DNA of 64,000 nt from Thozetella sp. PMI_491. Lineage: Eukaryota; Ascomycota; Sordariomycetes; Chaetosphaeriales; Chaetosphaeriaceae. The notes under the pieces are model-generated. The model did no database searches. It was not told where the DNA came from and saw nothing but the letters and a program-made list of their open reading frames with translations. Made by a program: the position numbers and the translations under genes. The stretch spans positions 62,001 to 126,000 of the forward strand of contig MU270038.1 in NCBI GenBank assembly GCA_021432635.1. Reading direction: 5' to 3'. Below are positions 13,501-25,391 of the stretch, in pieces (position 1 is the stretch's first letter; every line of letters starts with the position of its first letter).

Positions 13501-15070
13501 TCTGGGATCCTCCCAGCACGTGGCCGGCAGGACCTCCTCTTTCTGCTGGTTCTATGTGTCTGGGGGCAGGATTGACCGAGATTTCATGCGTTCGTAGGTG
13601 CCATCCCCTTCTTGGGCACCTCACAGGGCTAGGAGGGTTCTTGCGTAGTCTTCACAAGGCGACGGATCGGACTGTGCGTTGTCCCTTCCACGGACGCCGA
13701 CGCCTGCCCTTGTCCAAAAGCAATGGAGGGCGTGCCGGGGCTTGCGGCCTTGAACTTGGGTCTACTCTAGTTGGTGGTAGTGTTTCCTCGCTGGGGTATT
13801 CTCCGAACAACCCCTTCTTCGTAGTGCCCACCGTGGGTAAGTGCATAACTGCCGTCGTCAGGACATCCGGGGGCCCCTACACCTGCTCACGACGTGTCAT
13901 CTGTTCGCCGAGGATGCATTGCATCATGCTTGCTTTTCTGCTTCTTGCCCGCTGCGCTATGTCGCTTTCAACCCACTCGGGGCGTAGATGTTGATGTGGC
14001 TCGAGCACCCGACTGTGCAATCCCACTTCGTCTGGATAGTTACCCTTTCCGAGATATTTCAAGAAGTCGTACCTAATGAGAAAGTCTGAAACCAGGCCAC
14101 AAGCAACAACGGATGATTCCGTACCAGGAAGATGCCACTAGGGCAGCTCCTACTAGGATGTTGATGCTTTCGAACTCGCCCATGGTTGGTCTCGGTGCCG
14201 AAGCTTGTAAAGAACGCTCGAGTCTTTTTGGCTTAGCTGCCCCATGCACCAGTAACCTATTTGTCCTCATCCGAATCGGTATCGATGGTCTAGATTCTTA
14301 CTGACTCGTAGGAGGTGATCTTGCAGGCCGAGAATCATACAGGGCAAGGAACCTAGGTAGCCCTCGCCTAGTTCGGGGGATACCTGCAGCCCCAACATTT
14401 GTAGATCAGGGAAGTATTGATTCGGGGGCTAATCCGATGCCCAGGGAGGCCAACTATCACCACAAGACCGGGATGTTTTGAGGAAGTGGCCTGGTGATTC
14501 CCTATAAACATTAGCCCACCAGCTTGAGCTTGAGCTGACTCGTGAAATGGTGGAATGAGTAACGGCCGTTCTTCAAGAAGGACTCAAATCAGGAACGACC
14601 ACTGCAGGGCGAGACAATGTTCGGCCGAGTTGATGAAGCGACCCTGGGAAGGTGCACACTCGAGCTCTTCCGCCCTTCTAGAAGCTAGGGCGATGGCTGT
14701 TAGATTGACTCTTTTGGCATCCTATGCTAGCAGTGAATTGTCTTGAATTCAGACCTTCTCTAGTCTAGCCCCAACAGTCGCCATGTCCGGACCCCATGGC
14801 CGGTGACTTTCGCGGACGCACTTATCTTATACAGGACGGGCTGGAAATGTGGCCACCTCTCCTTGCTCGATAACTCTCGACACAGGCCGATAGATATTGT
14901 TCTAACATCCCAGAGGAGTGATGAGTGCTACGGTATCACAGTGTGCAAGGCAGTCTCTGTGATCGTCGTGTCTTGCGTGAAGGCCGAGGATCACTGATCG
15001 TAGACCGACGACACTCCAAGTTTAGATTCACATCTCTTCTCATGAGCTGAGACAAGTATTTTACCAGAAA

Positions 15071-15101
15071 ACAACAACAACAACAACAACAAAACAACAA
15101 C
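15071..15101. repeat. CAA trinucleotide repeat
   Basis: About seven CAA units, a short A interruption, then two more units. It lies about 400 bp beyond the NOC3 stop codon. Confidence 0.9.
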
Positions 15102-15503
15102 ATGAACATCGCCTATGTGACGCCATTAGACACCCAACCTTCTGACACAAGACAGGGAGCCGGTACTACCAGAAGACGTGCTCGGAGTGACTGGGGGTAG
15201 ACCTTTCCACACGGTAGCACTCCGCCTCTTCCTCAACCATGGGATCCTGAGAATGTGGAGAGCGGAATGCTCATCCGGAGGGACGTCCATACACATTCAC
15301 TTCCCGGAAGTTCTAGTTGGGAGCCGAAACTGATACCACCGTACTTAACCTTGATGGTATCGGTGGCTTAGCAGTCACAGAACTCGAATTTGTCATTGTT
15401 TGGTCGCACAGTGCCCACAGAGCAACTGTGCGCCATGCAAGCCACTCGTAGTTGGAACCGACTAGTGAATTCGTTGTGCAGCCATCACTCAATCGCAACA
15501 TGT

Positions 15504-17531
15504 TCAGTCGCGAATCTTGGCCAAGTTTTTCTCCAGAAGCTTAACCTCCTCCCTGACCTTGGGGCAGTAGTGTTTCTTCAGGATCTCACCCTCCCAGACC
15601 GTCGCCGCGAACGGGTTGCTGCCCTCCACACTGTCGCTCAGGGCATTGTATGTGCCGTCCCCTTTCCTTTCCTCCGTGTTCCACAGCGCGTTGACCTTTT
15701 TCCCATGTGTATGGATGACGTCCTGCAGCAAGCCTAGGACGGCCTGGCTTGACTTTTCAGGCATGTGCAACGCCGTGGCCATGAGCTGCTTTGTGAAAGC
15801 AGCCAGCCGCGCCGGCGGCACTGACCGGATGTTCCAGGACGGGAGCATCACGCCACCGAGACACCTCATGAGGAGGACGGTGGTGGTCTGGAGGTTGACC
15901 TTGTTGCTCCTCCGATTGCTCTCTTGCGGACTGTCAGGATCTGGAAGGTGCAAAGACTTGGCACCGAGCTCCAGGTCTGGGTTCACAGACAGCGACAAGA
16001 GACTCCTATATAGGTGCGTAGTGAAAAATGTCAAATCCAAATGGAGATCGGCTCGTGCGTTGTGGGCGTCCTGCCCAGCCAAGAGCGCAAACGCCGTGAC
16101 GGTGCAAAGCAGAGCCTCCCTGCTCGTGTCCCGAACTGAGTCCGCAGTATCGCTGTCCTCAGTATTCTCGGCTCCCGCTTGCTCATCTGCTGCCTCCTCC
16201 GGTTCGTCGCTGTGGCGGATCAAGTCCTTCATGGCCTCAAGAAGGTCACCGAAGAAGTCTTGGTTGATGAGATGGGCGTACCTTGCGAGACCCTCCAGTA
16301 CGGCGCCCATGAGATTAGGGGAGCGCTGTTTCAGTATGCGAAAGTAGGTGGCAAACACCATCTTCAGCGTCTCCGACTGCAGCTGGTCTCTCTCCTCGTG
16401 GCTGACGGTGGCATCGGCCTCTGCCATGACCTTTTCGGCAGCCTTCTGCTCCTTCAATAGCTTGCGCTCACGCTTGGTTCGGAACTCCCTGTCCTTCTTC
16501 TTTTTCTTGCCATTCGACTGGCTTACTGCATCTCTCGATGCCGTGCCGGAGAACTCGGACAGGAGACGCAGGTGAAGGAAGAGATTCAACACACTTTCAT
16601 CCACCTGATAATTCCGTGCCTTCATCATCTTGGTGAGGAGCGACACTGCCTCCATGGAGGCGCGCCCTTCCTCGTCCTCGGCGAACATGGTCTCTAAAGC
16701 TTGCCGGCACTTGATGAAGGAGTCATCCACAGAGCGGGCGCTGAGCTTCCGTACCAGAATCCTTAAGAGGTCGCCGCGGAAGTTGAAGTGTGGTACCGCG
16801 TTCAGCAGCGTGCAGGCGCAAGTAATGGCGATGACAGGCATGTTCTGACCCCCCTTGCCGACTGCAGGGCCTCCGGCAGCGGCGAACTTGGCTAGAGTTT
16901 TGAGATAGTTGTGATAGCCGGAAACCAGTGCCTGTTCGTATTGCCGGAGTCTCCTGACGTCCTTGGACAATTTATCACCGGCCAAGTCCTCAGATGTGGG
17001 CCGAATGCGGTACCCGGGAATGACGTCCCTGTAAACGGTCATTTGCGTGAGGAGAGCGAGCTTCTGGACGGCGAGCACTTGGGACTCCCCGATCCTGGCC
17101 AGGGCCTTGAATGCCCCTTGGTGCTCCTCGGGGTCCTCGTTGAGCTGAGTGGCAACCTTTGCTAACTCCTCCTGGGCGATCCGAATTTGCTCCCGTTCTG
17201 GGATCTTGGGCTCCTCCGGGGCCGGGCGGCTCGCCTCGTCGACCTGATCGTCCTCGTCGCTCGGGAGCCACTCATCACTGGCTATGGAAGCAAGATCGTT
17301 GTGGTGAGCCTCAAGCTGCCTGACTTGCCCATCCTTGGTCTTGATTGGGAGGCGATTGCTCTCCTTCTCTTTCTTCTTGCCCTTCTTTCGTCTTAGTTCG
17401 TAGTCTTGTTCTAGATTCCAGCCTGCTGCGTTTTTGAAGTAGGCCTTTTGGATCTTTGAGGTGTTGCCGCCGGACTGCTCAGCGTCCGTGGTAGGGGACA
17501 GCCTCCGCTTTTTGGAGGGACGGGTGGCCAT
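15504..17531 (-). CDS. noc3: Nucleolar complex-associated protein 3 (Noc3)
   Basis: Single-exon gene, 675 aa. The open frame continues nine codons further upstream to a GTG, but the first ATG is at 17531 in good context (AACATGG) and is taken as the start. The N-terminus is short and very basic (ATRPSKKRRLSP), followed by a second Lys/Arg block (LRRKKGKKKEKESNR) and an acidic segment (EWLPSDEDDQVDE). The NOC3 domain follows (LAVQKLALLTQMTVYRDVIP, then a helical segment with SGYHNYLKTLAKFA). The C-terminal half is a CBF/Mak21-type helical repeat domain, ending with the conserved EILKKHYCPKV close to the terminus. Known family role: Noc3 pairs with Noc2 in pre-60S ribosome maturation and export from nucleolus to nucleoplasm, and in yeast also has a replication-initiation role. 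It is divergently placed with UTP10, 1,062 bp away. Confidence 0.95.
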   Translation of the reverse strand: MATRPSKKRRLSPTTDAEQSGGNTSKIQKAYFKNAAGWNLEQDYELRRKKGKKKEKESNRLPIKTKDGQVRQLEAHHNDLASIASDEWLPSDEDDQVDEASRPAPEEPKIPEREQIRIAQEELAKVATQLNEDPEEHQGAFKALARIGESQVLAVQKLALLTQMTVYRDVIPGYRIRPTSEDLAGDKLSKDVRRLRQYEQALVSGYHNYLKTLAKFAAAGGPAVGKGGQNMPVIAITCACTLLNAVPHFNFRGDLLRILVRKLSARSVDDSFIKCRQALETMFAEDEEGRASMEAVSLLTKMMKARNYQVDESVLNLFLHLRLLSEFSGTASRDAVSQSNGKKKKKDREFRTKRERKLLKEQKAAEKVMAEADATVSHEERDQLQSETLKMVFATYFRILKQRSPNLMGAVLEGLARYAHLINQDFFGDLLEAMKDLIRHSDEPEEAADEQAGAENTEDSDTADSVRDTSREALLCTVTAFALLAGQDAHNARADLHLDLTFFTTHLYRSLLSLSVNPDLELGAKSLHLPDPDSPQESNRRSNKVNLQTTTVLLMRCLGGVMLPSWNIRSVPPARLAAFTKQLMATALHMPEKSSQAVLGLLQDVIHTHGKKVNALWNTEERKGDGTYNALSDSVEGSNPFAATVWEGEILKKHYCPKVREEVKLLEKNLAKIRD

Positions 17532-18593
17532 GTTCTCGTGCTCTTGCGCTTGCTGCACTGCCTTGTTCAGGACAGCATCCTCTCGCGGGTGAAAATTTCA
17601 CCTAAGAGCTCTTCCGTTCAGGTTGCTAAACTGTGGGGCGAGGACATGAGGTTCCTGGTCGTGGGAAAGTGGATCCAGGTTTAAGAGTTTTCATTGGAGA
17701 AGAAAACAGGCGGGAAGAGAACGCCCGATTCCGTAGAGAAAGGCACCCACGATATGTAAGTACCTACCTTGGATACTTAGGTATGTAGAGGCGTGTCCTC
17801 CGCGGTGTATTTTAGTCCTCGAAGTCGGCTACCTATCTTGATACTCTCTCACAACATCTCCTAGCTTTTCATGGCATGGCCGACCATACTGTTAGCTATG
17901 GTCGTGTCTACACCGCCTAGGACCAGACGGGGGGCCTTGTTTGTACAGCTATGATTATGCTATGTTGAAAACCCAACAGTTGGTTCTGGAGGTGCAATCA
18001 TCATCGTGCTGACTGTCTTGCAGGCTGGAAAGCAATTTCTTTTAACTGAAGAGCCGGCAATATCTCAGCGACATCCCCTCCTCATGCTCTGAATGCGTCT
18101 AGGTACTGCTGGTACCTGGTAGATTCCAAGGCGCAAATAGCGGGGCTAAGAGCCTAGGCGCTTGGCAGCTCCTCGCCCATTTCACCGCCTTCGTACCCCC
18201 ATATTAGTTAGATATGCACGAGGCCATGAAGTGAATTTGCAAATTGAAAAAATAGAAATAAAAAAATTGCCCATGATGATTAGATTTATATGACACATGA
18301 ACTAATGCTCTCATAAATTATTTTTATAACCCTCTCCTGAACGAGCATATTGTTGAGATTTCCCTTCATCGTCTTTGGCTGCCCCAAGGACAATCGTATC
18401 GTACCGACGTTTACTTGGCCAGACCGTCTTTTCTGCCGGCAGAAAAAAAAATTAGCGGTCGGAGCTTCCTAAGGGAAAAAAAATCTCAGCGAAACAGACC
18501 CCGCCAAAACAAAGTCGAGCAGATACTCGAGTCGACCCGTGAGCAACAGCACCGTCGTCACACGCCGACTGGCTGCAGCATCGAGTCTCGACT
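17532..18593. promoter_or_regulatory. Shared NOC3-UTP10 divergent intergenic region
   Basis: No gene seen. It separates two ribosome-biogenesis genes transcribed away from each other. It contains a near-palindrome close to NOC3 (separate entry), an A/T-rich island at about 18235-18330, and A-rich runs followed by TT or TC just upstream of UTP10 (18441-18450 and 18477-18483). These resemble the A-rich half of the yeast RRPE motif but are not exact. Confidence 0.5.
17588..17602. promoter_or_regulatory. RRPE-like near-palindrome upstream of NOC3
   Basis: GGTGAAAATTTCACC lies 57-71 bp upstream of the NOC3 ATG. It contains GAAAATTT, which resembles the ribosomal RNA processing element (consensus near TGAAAATTTT) known from yeast ribosome-biogenesis promoters. 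Function is inferred from location and similarity only. Confidence 0.4.
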
Positions 18594-21500
18594 ATGGCAA
18601 CGTCTCTCGCTGCGCAGTTGGCGCAGATCGCCGCCAACTCCAAGGCGGGCTTGAACATCAAAGCCCAGAAGAGTGCCCACTCTAAATCTCTGATATGGGA
18701 ACGACAAGATGCGGCCACTCAGTCCTTCCAGACCATCTACAACAAGTGCATCGGGAGTTTTGAGGAGCTTTGCAGTATGGATAGACGATTCCATTCCTTT
18801 GCGCCGTCCCTTTTTAGCGAGGGAAGCCAGAACCAGGACCGCGTTGAGATGACCGCCGATGAGAATGCGCAGCTGGACAAGACGATCGTGGCTTTCCTCT
18901 ACCTTGTCGCGAGTCGGATACGGCTTCAGCCTGCCATTGGCGCTCTAGAGTGGCTGGTGCGTAGGTTTAGGTATTACCACGCAAATATACTGGCTGGCAA
19001 GAGGGCCTTGCTAATGCTAGTTCAGAATCCACGAATTTAACACGGCGACACTGATCATGACTTTCCTGCCCTACCATACTACCGATCAGTTCCGAACCCT
19101 AATGTCAATCCTACCGACGACCCTTCCTCATGAGTATAGGTTCTTGGATCCGTATGTTCGCCAACTTGTGGCCCCTCCTCGCGGCGCCATTGTTCGAGAA
19201 GCCACGAGCCGTCCCGAGCTGCTTGCAGCAATCTCTCGCTACACTCTCGAGTCGTGCGAATCTCAGACAGACTACCCTGCCTTGGTAGGATTCTGGGGCG
19301 GCATCCTGACACAAGCTGTGAACGGCATGGTGGACAACGGCCGAACGGGAAACCGCGCCCTCCAGGCCGACAACGACCAAATCCTATTGCAGCGGATACT
19401 GCCGACGTTGAGCGAATCTCTGGTAATGAAAGAAGCATCCGATCTCCAGATTGCCAGCTATACTGTCGTTTCCCTCCTTGCTGCCAAAGGCAGCCTAGAT
19501 GATGGTGCGCTAGCCGCCCTTATGGACCAGGTTGTGCATGGGTGGACCCGGAAGACTCTGCGGACAGGACTCGTGTGCTTGTGTATTCTAGCTCACTACC
19601 GGTCCGCTAAACAGCTTCCTGTCAAGGTTGCCAAGGCTCTTCTGAAAGTCCAGGACCTGCCGCAAACTCTAAAGGAGATTGGTCAGACGTACAGGGTTGG
19701 GAAGCTCTCGAACGGCCTCGCCTTGGCGTCGATTGACCGCCTCAGCAAGAAAGGCGATGCTCGTGGCCTCTCGGTCGTGAAATCACTTTTACTCAGTCAG
19801 GTGCTCCCGGAGAAACAAGTCAAGGTAATCTACAAGGCTTTGCTCGTCGCTGCCTATAAAATCACCGACGAGCTTGACCAGGACGGCCGTGTGCGCAAAG
19901 ACCTCGGATCAGCGCTAGTCACCCTTTCCCAAGCCGGAGGAGAGACAGGAGATACTATCAGGGCTACGATTGAAGAAGTGGACTTCGACATCGAAGAACT
20001 GGAGCTGAAGCTGGAGACAACCATCCGCCCACTGTTAGCCATTCAACCACCAGAGGATGATGAACATATGCAAGGCGAGCCAGAGAGTGCTGAGACGCAA
20101 GAAGATATCGACTCGGCACTCAAGAGGATCTCAGAGACCTGCCAGAAGACTTCCACTTGTCTCGGCCCCGAACCTTCCGACATATTCAACGAGCTCTGTG
20201 CCGTATTCATATCCGCAGCCACAAGCGAATCCACCCTGGCCAAATTCGACGATTCATCATTACTGGATCGGTCTGAGGCAACGGAACAGCCTTTCTACAT
20301 CAGCTTCTATATGAGAATCTGGTGTGGACCATATCCGACCTTGGCTAGAGCCATTGCTCTGGAACGAGTCAAGAATCTCTTGAAAGAGAAGGGAGACGGC
20401 ATGGACTTCCAGGCTGTCCTCCCATACGTTATCTGCGCTCTGGGTGACCCGGGAAAGAAAGTGCGCCGCGCTGCTGCGGACCTTCTCGCTGTTCTTGATC
20501 AAGTGACCCCCGGCCAAAACGTCTGGGGTGCCAAAACCCTATATGATAAGGCCAAAGATCTCGTCTTGATAAAACCCGATGCTTCACGGGATTTAATCCA
20601 CAAAATTCTTCTACCTGCTCTCGAAGAATCGGTACTCCACGACGAGTACGTCTCAGAGACACTGAAGGCTGCGCTGGATGGCTCTTCAACGCGGGATGGG
20701 ACTGATCCTAAAGGCCGTCATCTCAGCCATGCCACCAGGCTCTCGATAATGACCTTCCTCTCTAGCCATGTCATCAACACGCCTTTGCTCACCGCCAAGC
20801 TACGGCTCCTCAAACCCCTCAACCAGGTCCGTAGCATCTCTGGTACGACTAGGACGCAACTTTTGCTCCCACTACTTCGCTGGTGGGCAACCGTAGATGG
20901 GGTGGAAGCTCAACAGCTCGCATCGCGGGAGTCAATCGATGTGGCTATCTTTGATGCTGCTTGCGTGGATGTTGTGGCCGTCAACGACCAGTCCGGCCTC
21001 GAATACCTTCTTGACTTGATCAAGAAGCCTCAACCTGCCGGAAGAGAGGGCCTTGTCAAATCTGTCTTTGAAAGATTGAAGAGGATATGGTCATCAATGA
21101 AGGAGTCAACCCAGCTTGCGACCGCCAAAATCCTGCTCGATCTCGTGCAGACGGTGCCTTCGCAACCCCTTACTAAAAGGGTTGTCTCTGCTGAGGCTGC
21201 TGGTTTGCTGGGAGAGGTGGACTTGTCAACCAACATTCTCTTCGAATTTCTTGCCTCTTTGGACGACGTCACCCAGCTAGCTACAGAATCACCTGCGCAC
21301 AAACGTCGCCGGGTCAGCATGTCGGAGCCGAAAGACCAAGCCCAGCAAAGTTCCCGAGACAAGGACCTCCTTATCGCGGCGCGCAACAAGGCAAGCATCG
21401 TTCTAAATCTAGTTCAGGGCTCTAAGCCAGAAAGCCGCCCCGAGTTGCTGGAGAGCCTGTTCACAACCCTCTCGAATGTCCAGCATCTTGCCTCCCTCTC

Positions 21501-24086
21501 CGGCTCGGAGTCGGGTCACATCGTACAAACGGTATTGGACTGCCTCAATAAGATGATGCCAGCGTACCGGAGCAACAAGGACCTGAAGATCGATCCTTCA
21601 GTAGGACATGGCGATATCCTAGCTACTTGCATCCAGAAGTCGTCTAGCCCGAGCGTGATCAACGAGGCGCTTCTACTCGTTGCCAGCCTCGCAAGAGTCG
21701 CTCCCGACGTCGTCTTGCACAGCGTAATGCCCATCTTCACTTTTATGGGCAGCTCCCTGCTGAAGCGTGCCGACGAGTACTCCGCCTTTGTGGTCAAGCG
21801 GACCATCACGGAGGTCATTCCTCCTTTGATCGACACATTCCGCAAGAGCCGAAGGAGCTTGGTTTCGAGTGCATCCGAGCTCCTCTCCAGCTTCGTCGTC
21901 GCCTACGAACACATTCCTTCTCACCGCAAACATGACATCTTCACCTCTCTGATCGAGAACCTAGGTCCCGCTGAATTCCTCTTCGCGGTGCTTGCCATGT
22001 TTGTGGACAGATATGGGACAACGGATAACATTGTCTCATTCGTTTCGGAAGTTGTGAATGCGTTCTCTGTCGAAGTCCAGTTGCAGACCTTGATCAAGTT
22101 GGTGGACCTGGCTGCAGACACGTTCAGGCCCAAGCCTGTGTTGTCTACTGTGCTCCTCGGAAAGAACGATAATGAGGAGAACGACATGCAGAAGAGTGCG
22201 CTTAAGGTGTTAACTCTACTGCCTCGTCTCCTCGCCAACCGCCGTATGCGGAGAGAGATCAACAAGCTGGCCGAGAGAGACGACATGGAGGCTGGCAGGA
22301 TCCGGGATCTGTACGCGAATCTACTAGAGGATATATTGGCTCTCGCGACGACGGTCAAGGGGAAGAAGGCTTTCTACAGCCGTTGCGAGGATGCTCTGGG
22401 AAACCTCTTGAATTTGCTCTCCATCGGCGAGTTCATCAAGAGCGTCGAGACTCTGCTCGATCGACCCAACATTACATTGCGCCAGAAAGTCCTGCGTGCC
22501 CTTGAAATGCGTGTCGACAACGAGAGCACCGCTGATCCGACGTCCAGGACTGCCTTGCTGGCTTTCTTACCCCAGCTGACGGCGGTCATCCGGGAGTCAG
22601 ACGATGTCGACTACAAGCGCACGGCAGTCACATGTGTTGACAAGATTGCCGAGAAGTACGGCAAGAAAGACCTAGAGGCTGTCGCAGCCGCCGCTGCCAC
22701 TATTGCCGGCGACCAATGTCTTGGTCAGCCGGTTGAACACCTACGAATCATGGCCCTTCTCTGCCTGGCCTCCCTTGTTGAGGTGCTGCAAGACAGTATC
22801 GTGCCTGTTCTACCCCTTGCCGTTCCAAAGGCCCTCGACTACTTGCAATTGAGTCTCGACAAGGAAACTCCCGACCTCGAATTGCACAATGCTTCGTACG
22901 CCTTCATTACCTCCTTGACCCAGCACCTGCCGTTTATAATCTCGGACAAGTACCTGGACCGTATTCTTCTCTACTCAGGTCTCTCTGCAGTTGCCGGGGT
23001 GGATGAGGATGCGGCGTCAAACCGCCGACAGTGCCTTCAGTTCCTTGCGAAGCTGATCGATGCAAAGGTTATGTTCACGGCGCTGGAGCGCAACTGGGAG
23101 AAAATTGCAAGCTCTGGCTTCCGGGTAAGTCTCATGTCGCGTTTACAGCTAGAGAGAACATCTTGCTAACTCGCTCGCAGGCTATTGCTGAATATTTAGA
23201 GGTCCTGGGCTTGGCTATTGACAAGCATCCCAAGTCGTCCATTTCGAGGAATGCCGCCCCTCTATCCCGGATCTTTTTTGCTGCGCTTGATCTCCGCAGA
23301 GTGGCTAGAGCTAGAGAATCTAGGGATGACGAAGTTGCAACCAGACTCGACGAGCTCGAGGTGGTGACCAACGAAGTAGCCTTGAAGATGATCTACAAGC
23401 TGAACGACGCTACTTTCCGGCCCATGTTCTCCGATCTCATTGAGTGGGCGACTTCAGGCCTTCCCAAGAGTGACACTGTTGGTAGGACGCTGCGGTTGGA
23501 GAGTGTCTATGGGTTCTTGGAAGCTTTCTTTGGGAGCCTCAGATCCATCGTTACGAGCTATTCTTCTTATGTTTTCGAAGGGGCGACCGATATCCTCAAG
23601 AACGCGGACATTGGCGACGCTGATCAGCAGGAGCTGTGGAAACGCGTGCTCAAGACTCTTACCAAGTCTTTTGAACACGACCAGGACAGCTTCTGGCAAG
23701 CGCCTTCGCACTTCAGCGTCGTCGCGCCTGTTCTAGTCCAGCAGTTCTTGCGTGCTGACGCCGTCGACACATTCGCAGTGCTCACGCCCGCGATCGTTGA
23801 GCTGGCAGTCGCAGCGGACTCTCGTGAGCATCAGAAGGAGCTCAATACCTCCATGCTAAAGTTGTTGCGGCACGAAGCTGCGGCGGTACGACTGTCAGTC
23901 ATCAGGTGTGAACAAGCCCTGGCGGAGCGCCTAGGCGAGGAGTGGCTGCAGACGCTGCCCGAGATGCTCCCGTATATTAGCGAGCTTCAAGACGACGACG
24001 ACGAGGCAGTGGAACGAGAGAACAGACGCTGGATTGTGCGGATCGAGGAAACACTTGGGGAAAATCTAGACGCCATGTTGCAGTAG
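18594..24086 (+). CDS. utp10: U3 snoRNA-associated protein 10 (Utp10/HEATR1), SSU processome subunit
   Basis: Exons 18594-18970, 19026-23124 and 23181-24086 give 1,793 aa, the usual size for fungal Utp10. The N-terminus is diagnostic (SLAAQLAQIAANSKAGLN, then KAQKSAHSKSLIWE). The first 55-bp intron restores RRFRIHEFNTATLIMTFLPY across the junction. The rest is an alpha-helical HEAT-repeat solenoid, with a region like the Utp10 N-terminal domain around residues 230-350 and a BP28CT-type domain towards the C-terminus (from about residue 1500). A basic loop (HKRRRVSM) interrupts the solenoid near residue 755. In the family the protein is part of the t-UTP/UtpA complex, binds nascent pre-rRNA in the nucleolus, and supports rDNA transcription and 18S rRNA processing. 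The stop codon is only 43 bp before the TA flanking the candidate inverted-repeat element. Confidence 0.96.
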
Positions 24087-24131
24087 TCTCCCGGGGGGGT
24101 GGCTTGGCCTGCCGCATTGAGGATCATTGTA

Positions 24132-24155
24132 CAATTTCGTTCAGGTTCAACGTCC
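24132..24155 (+). repeat. Left 24-bp terminal inverted repeat of the candidate element
   Basis: Begins CAATTTCGTTCAGG and ends CAACGTCC. It differs from the reverse complement of the right copy at positions 2 and 19. TA lies immediately outside. Confidence 0.6.
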
Positions 24156-24239
24156 ACTGCCATCATGTACAAAATGTTTCCAGAGTGGGTCATAGTGGGG
24201 CAGGGGACAGTGTGCGAATTCCGGTCGAAAGTACCGCAG

Positions 24240-24955
24240 TCAATTCACCCTTAACAAATTTCATAATTCTTGTGCTTAGAGACCTTGGAGCAGAGCCAAC
24301 CACAATAGATTTGTGGCACCTCATCTTCCGGGATTGGTATGTTTAGGCGACTTGGGCAGTCCTCCTTCCCCTGACCTTTAGCTGTCTCATCCTAGTGCCC
24401 ATGACAGTAGACATGGACAGGCGACTGATCAGATGCTTTCCGCTTTCACTGTCTACGCGCTGATTCCTCCCCTTTGTGCCTGCATATCACCTCACGGATA
24501 CCTTCAAGCACGTCATTATGCCACTCCAACTTATTTCCTTCTTCAGGATAGTCGAGCAGTCGGTTTATAATGTCGGAGACAAGTCTATGATGCTTTTTGC
24601 TCTCTGGATCCCGCCAGCAGGAAAATTATCGGTTGGGGCATGCGGCGCTGGAACACTCTACTAGCTTATAGACCTCATTCAGACTCCCTGAAGCCTCTTG
24701 CTCTGCAATAAGCTTATCTCTCGCAGCCAGCTGCCTCCTCGTAGCCCTGCGACCTGTCTTGCTTGTCTCCTTGACAGCTTCTGGGTTTTCTTTGTAAATG
24801 AAGATGAGCGTGACCTCGAGGCTGTTTCCTTGATTGCCCTAAGACCTTGATTTATTCTCTACAATCGCCCATTCAATCTTCAGTTTGTTGAGGCGTTTTG
24901 GGAAGTCGCGCTCGTTGCGTTTCGAACAGCCAGCAGAGCCTATTGAGTGCCTCAT
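24240..24955 (-). pseudogene. Broken gene of a repetitive fungal family of unknown function
   Basis: From an ATG at 24955 one minus-strand frame gives protein-like sequence interrupted by stops. Segments include RDFPKRLNKLKIEWAIVENK, VTLIFIYKENPEAVKETSK, SLNEVYKLVECSSAACPNR, CWRDPESKKHHRLVSD and EGNKLEWHNDVLEGIREVIC. Further on, SRLNIPIPEDEVPQIYCGWL appears. The order, including a Cys-rich CP..CWRDP..KKH block followed by H-x-D-V and I-R-E, matches my recollection of a multicopy hypothetical-protein family in filamentous fungi. I cannot name the family or its function. At least four in-frame stops make it non-functional. It lies inside the candidate inverted-repeat element, pointing at its left end. 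Confidence 0.5.
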
Positions 24956-25391
24956 GGCTACTGCCGTACGGCGGAAGGACCTCCTTGTAACCTTGTATGG
25001 CCTTCCCCCTACCTAACCTTGACAGTGGGTAGATCTGGCTCTTTTCGGTTGCACTGATTGCAGGGTCGATTTGGTATGTGGCTCTGGATCAGCCACCCAC
25101 CTTGAGCCGTGGATCTCCCTCTGGTATTTAGCTTTTTAGGACAGAGTTTAGTTTTCGGAAGTAGGAAGGGCAACAAGATTTAAAACCTCCTTCTCGCGGC
25201 AGATATCCTCCACATCCACTGCACTTTTTTCTCATCCCACCCACGAGAACCCATAAGATAACCACCACTGCACAAGTTTATGGTTGCCCTAGATATAAGA
25301 CTGTGGACATCTTCTTTCTTACCCCTGCGGCAAAACATTTATACCCCTGATTTCTAGACACTACTACAGCACAGCTATGGTTTAGATCATT

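Larger units (their letters stand above)
4681..15503. other. Long gene-poor intergenic region
   Basis: About 10.8 kb in which I recognise no protein family, tRNA or rRNA. Six-frame reading gives only overlapping, compositionally random frames of at most about 190 codons. The DNA is GC-rich and not obviously depleted of C, so it does not look like strongly RIP-mutated repeat DNA. Small repeats listed separately are the only structure seen. It may hold long non-coding transcripts, a very diverged small gene, or old decayed DNA. Confidence 0.5.

Noticed and set aside
15616-16347. 243-codon plus-strand frame
   Set aside because: Antisense shadow of NOC3 with no domain.
17603-17622. CGTTCAGGTT near NOC3, matching the core of the candidate element's inverted repeat
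   Set aside because: Only ten bases match and there is no TA flank or further similarity; expected by chance.
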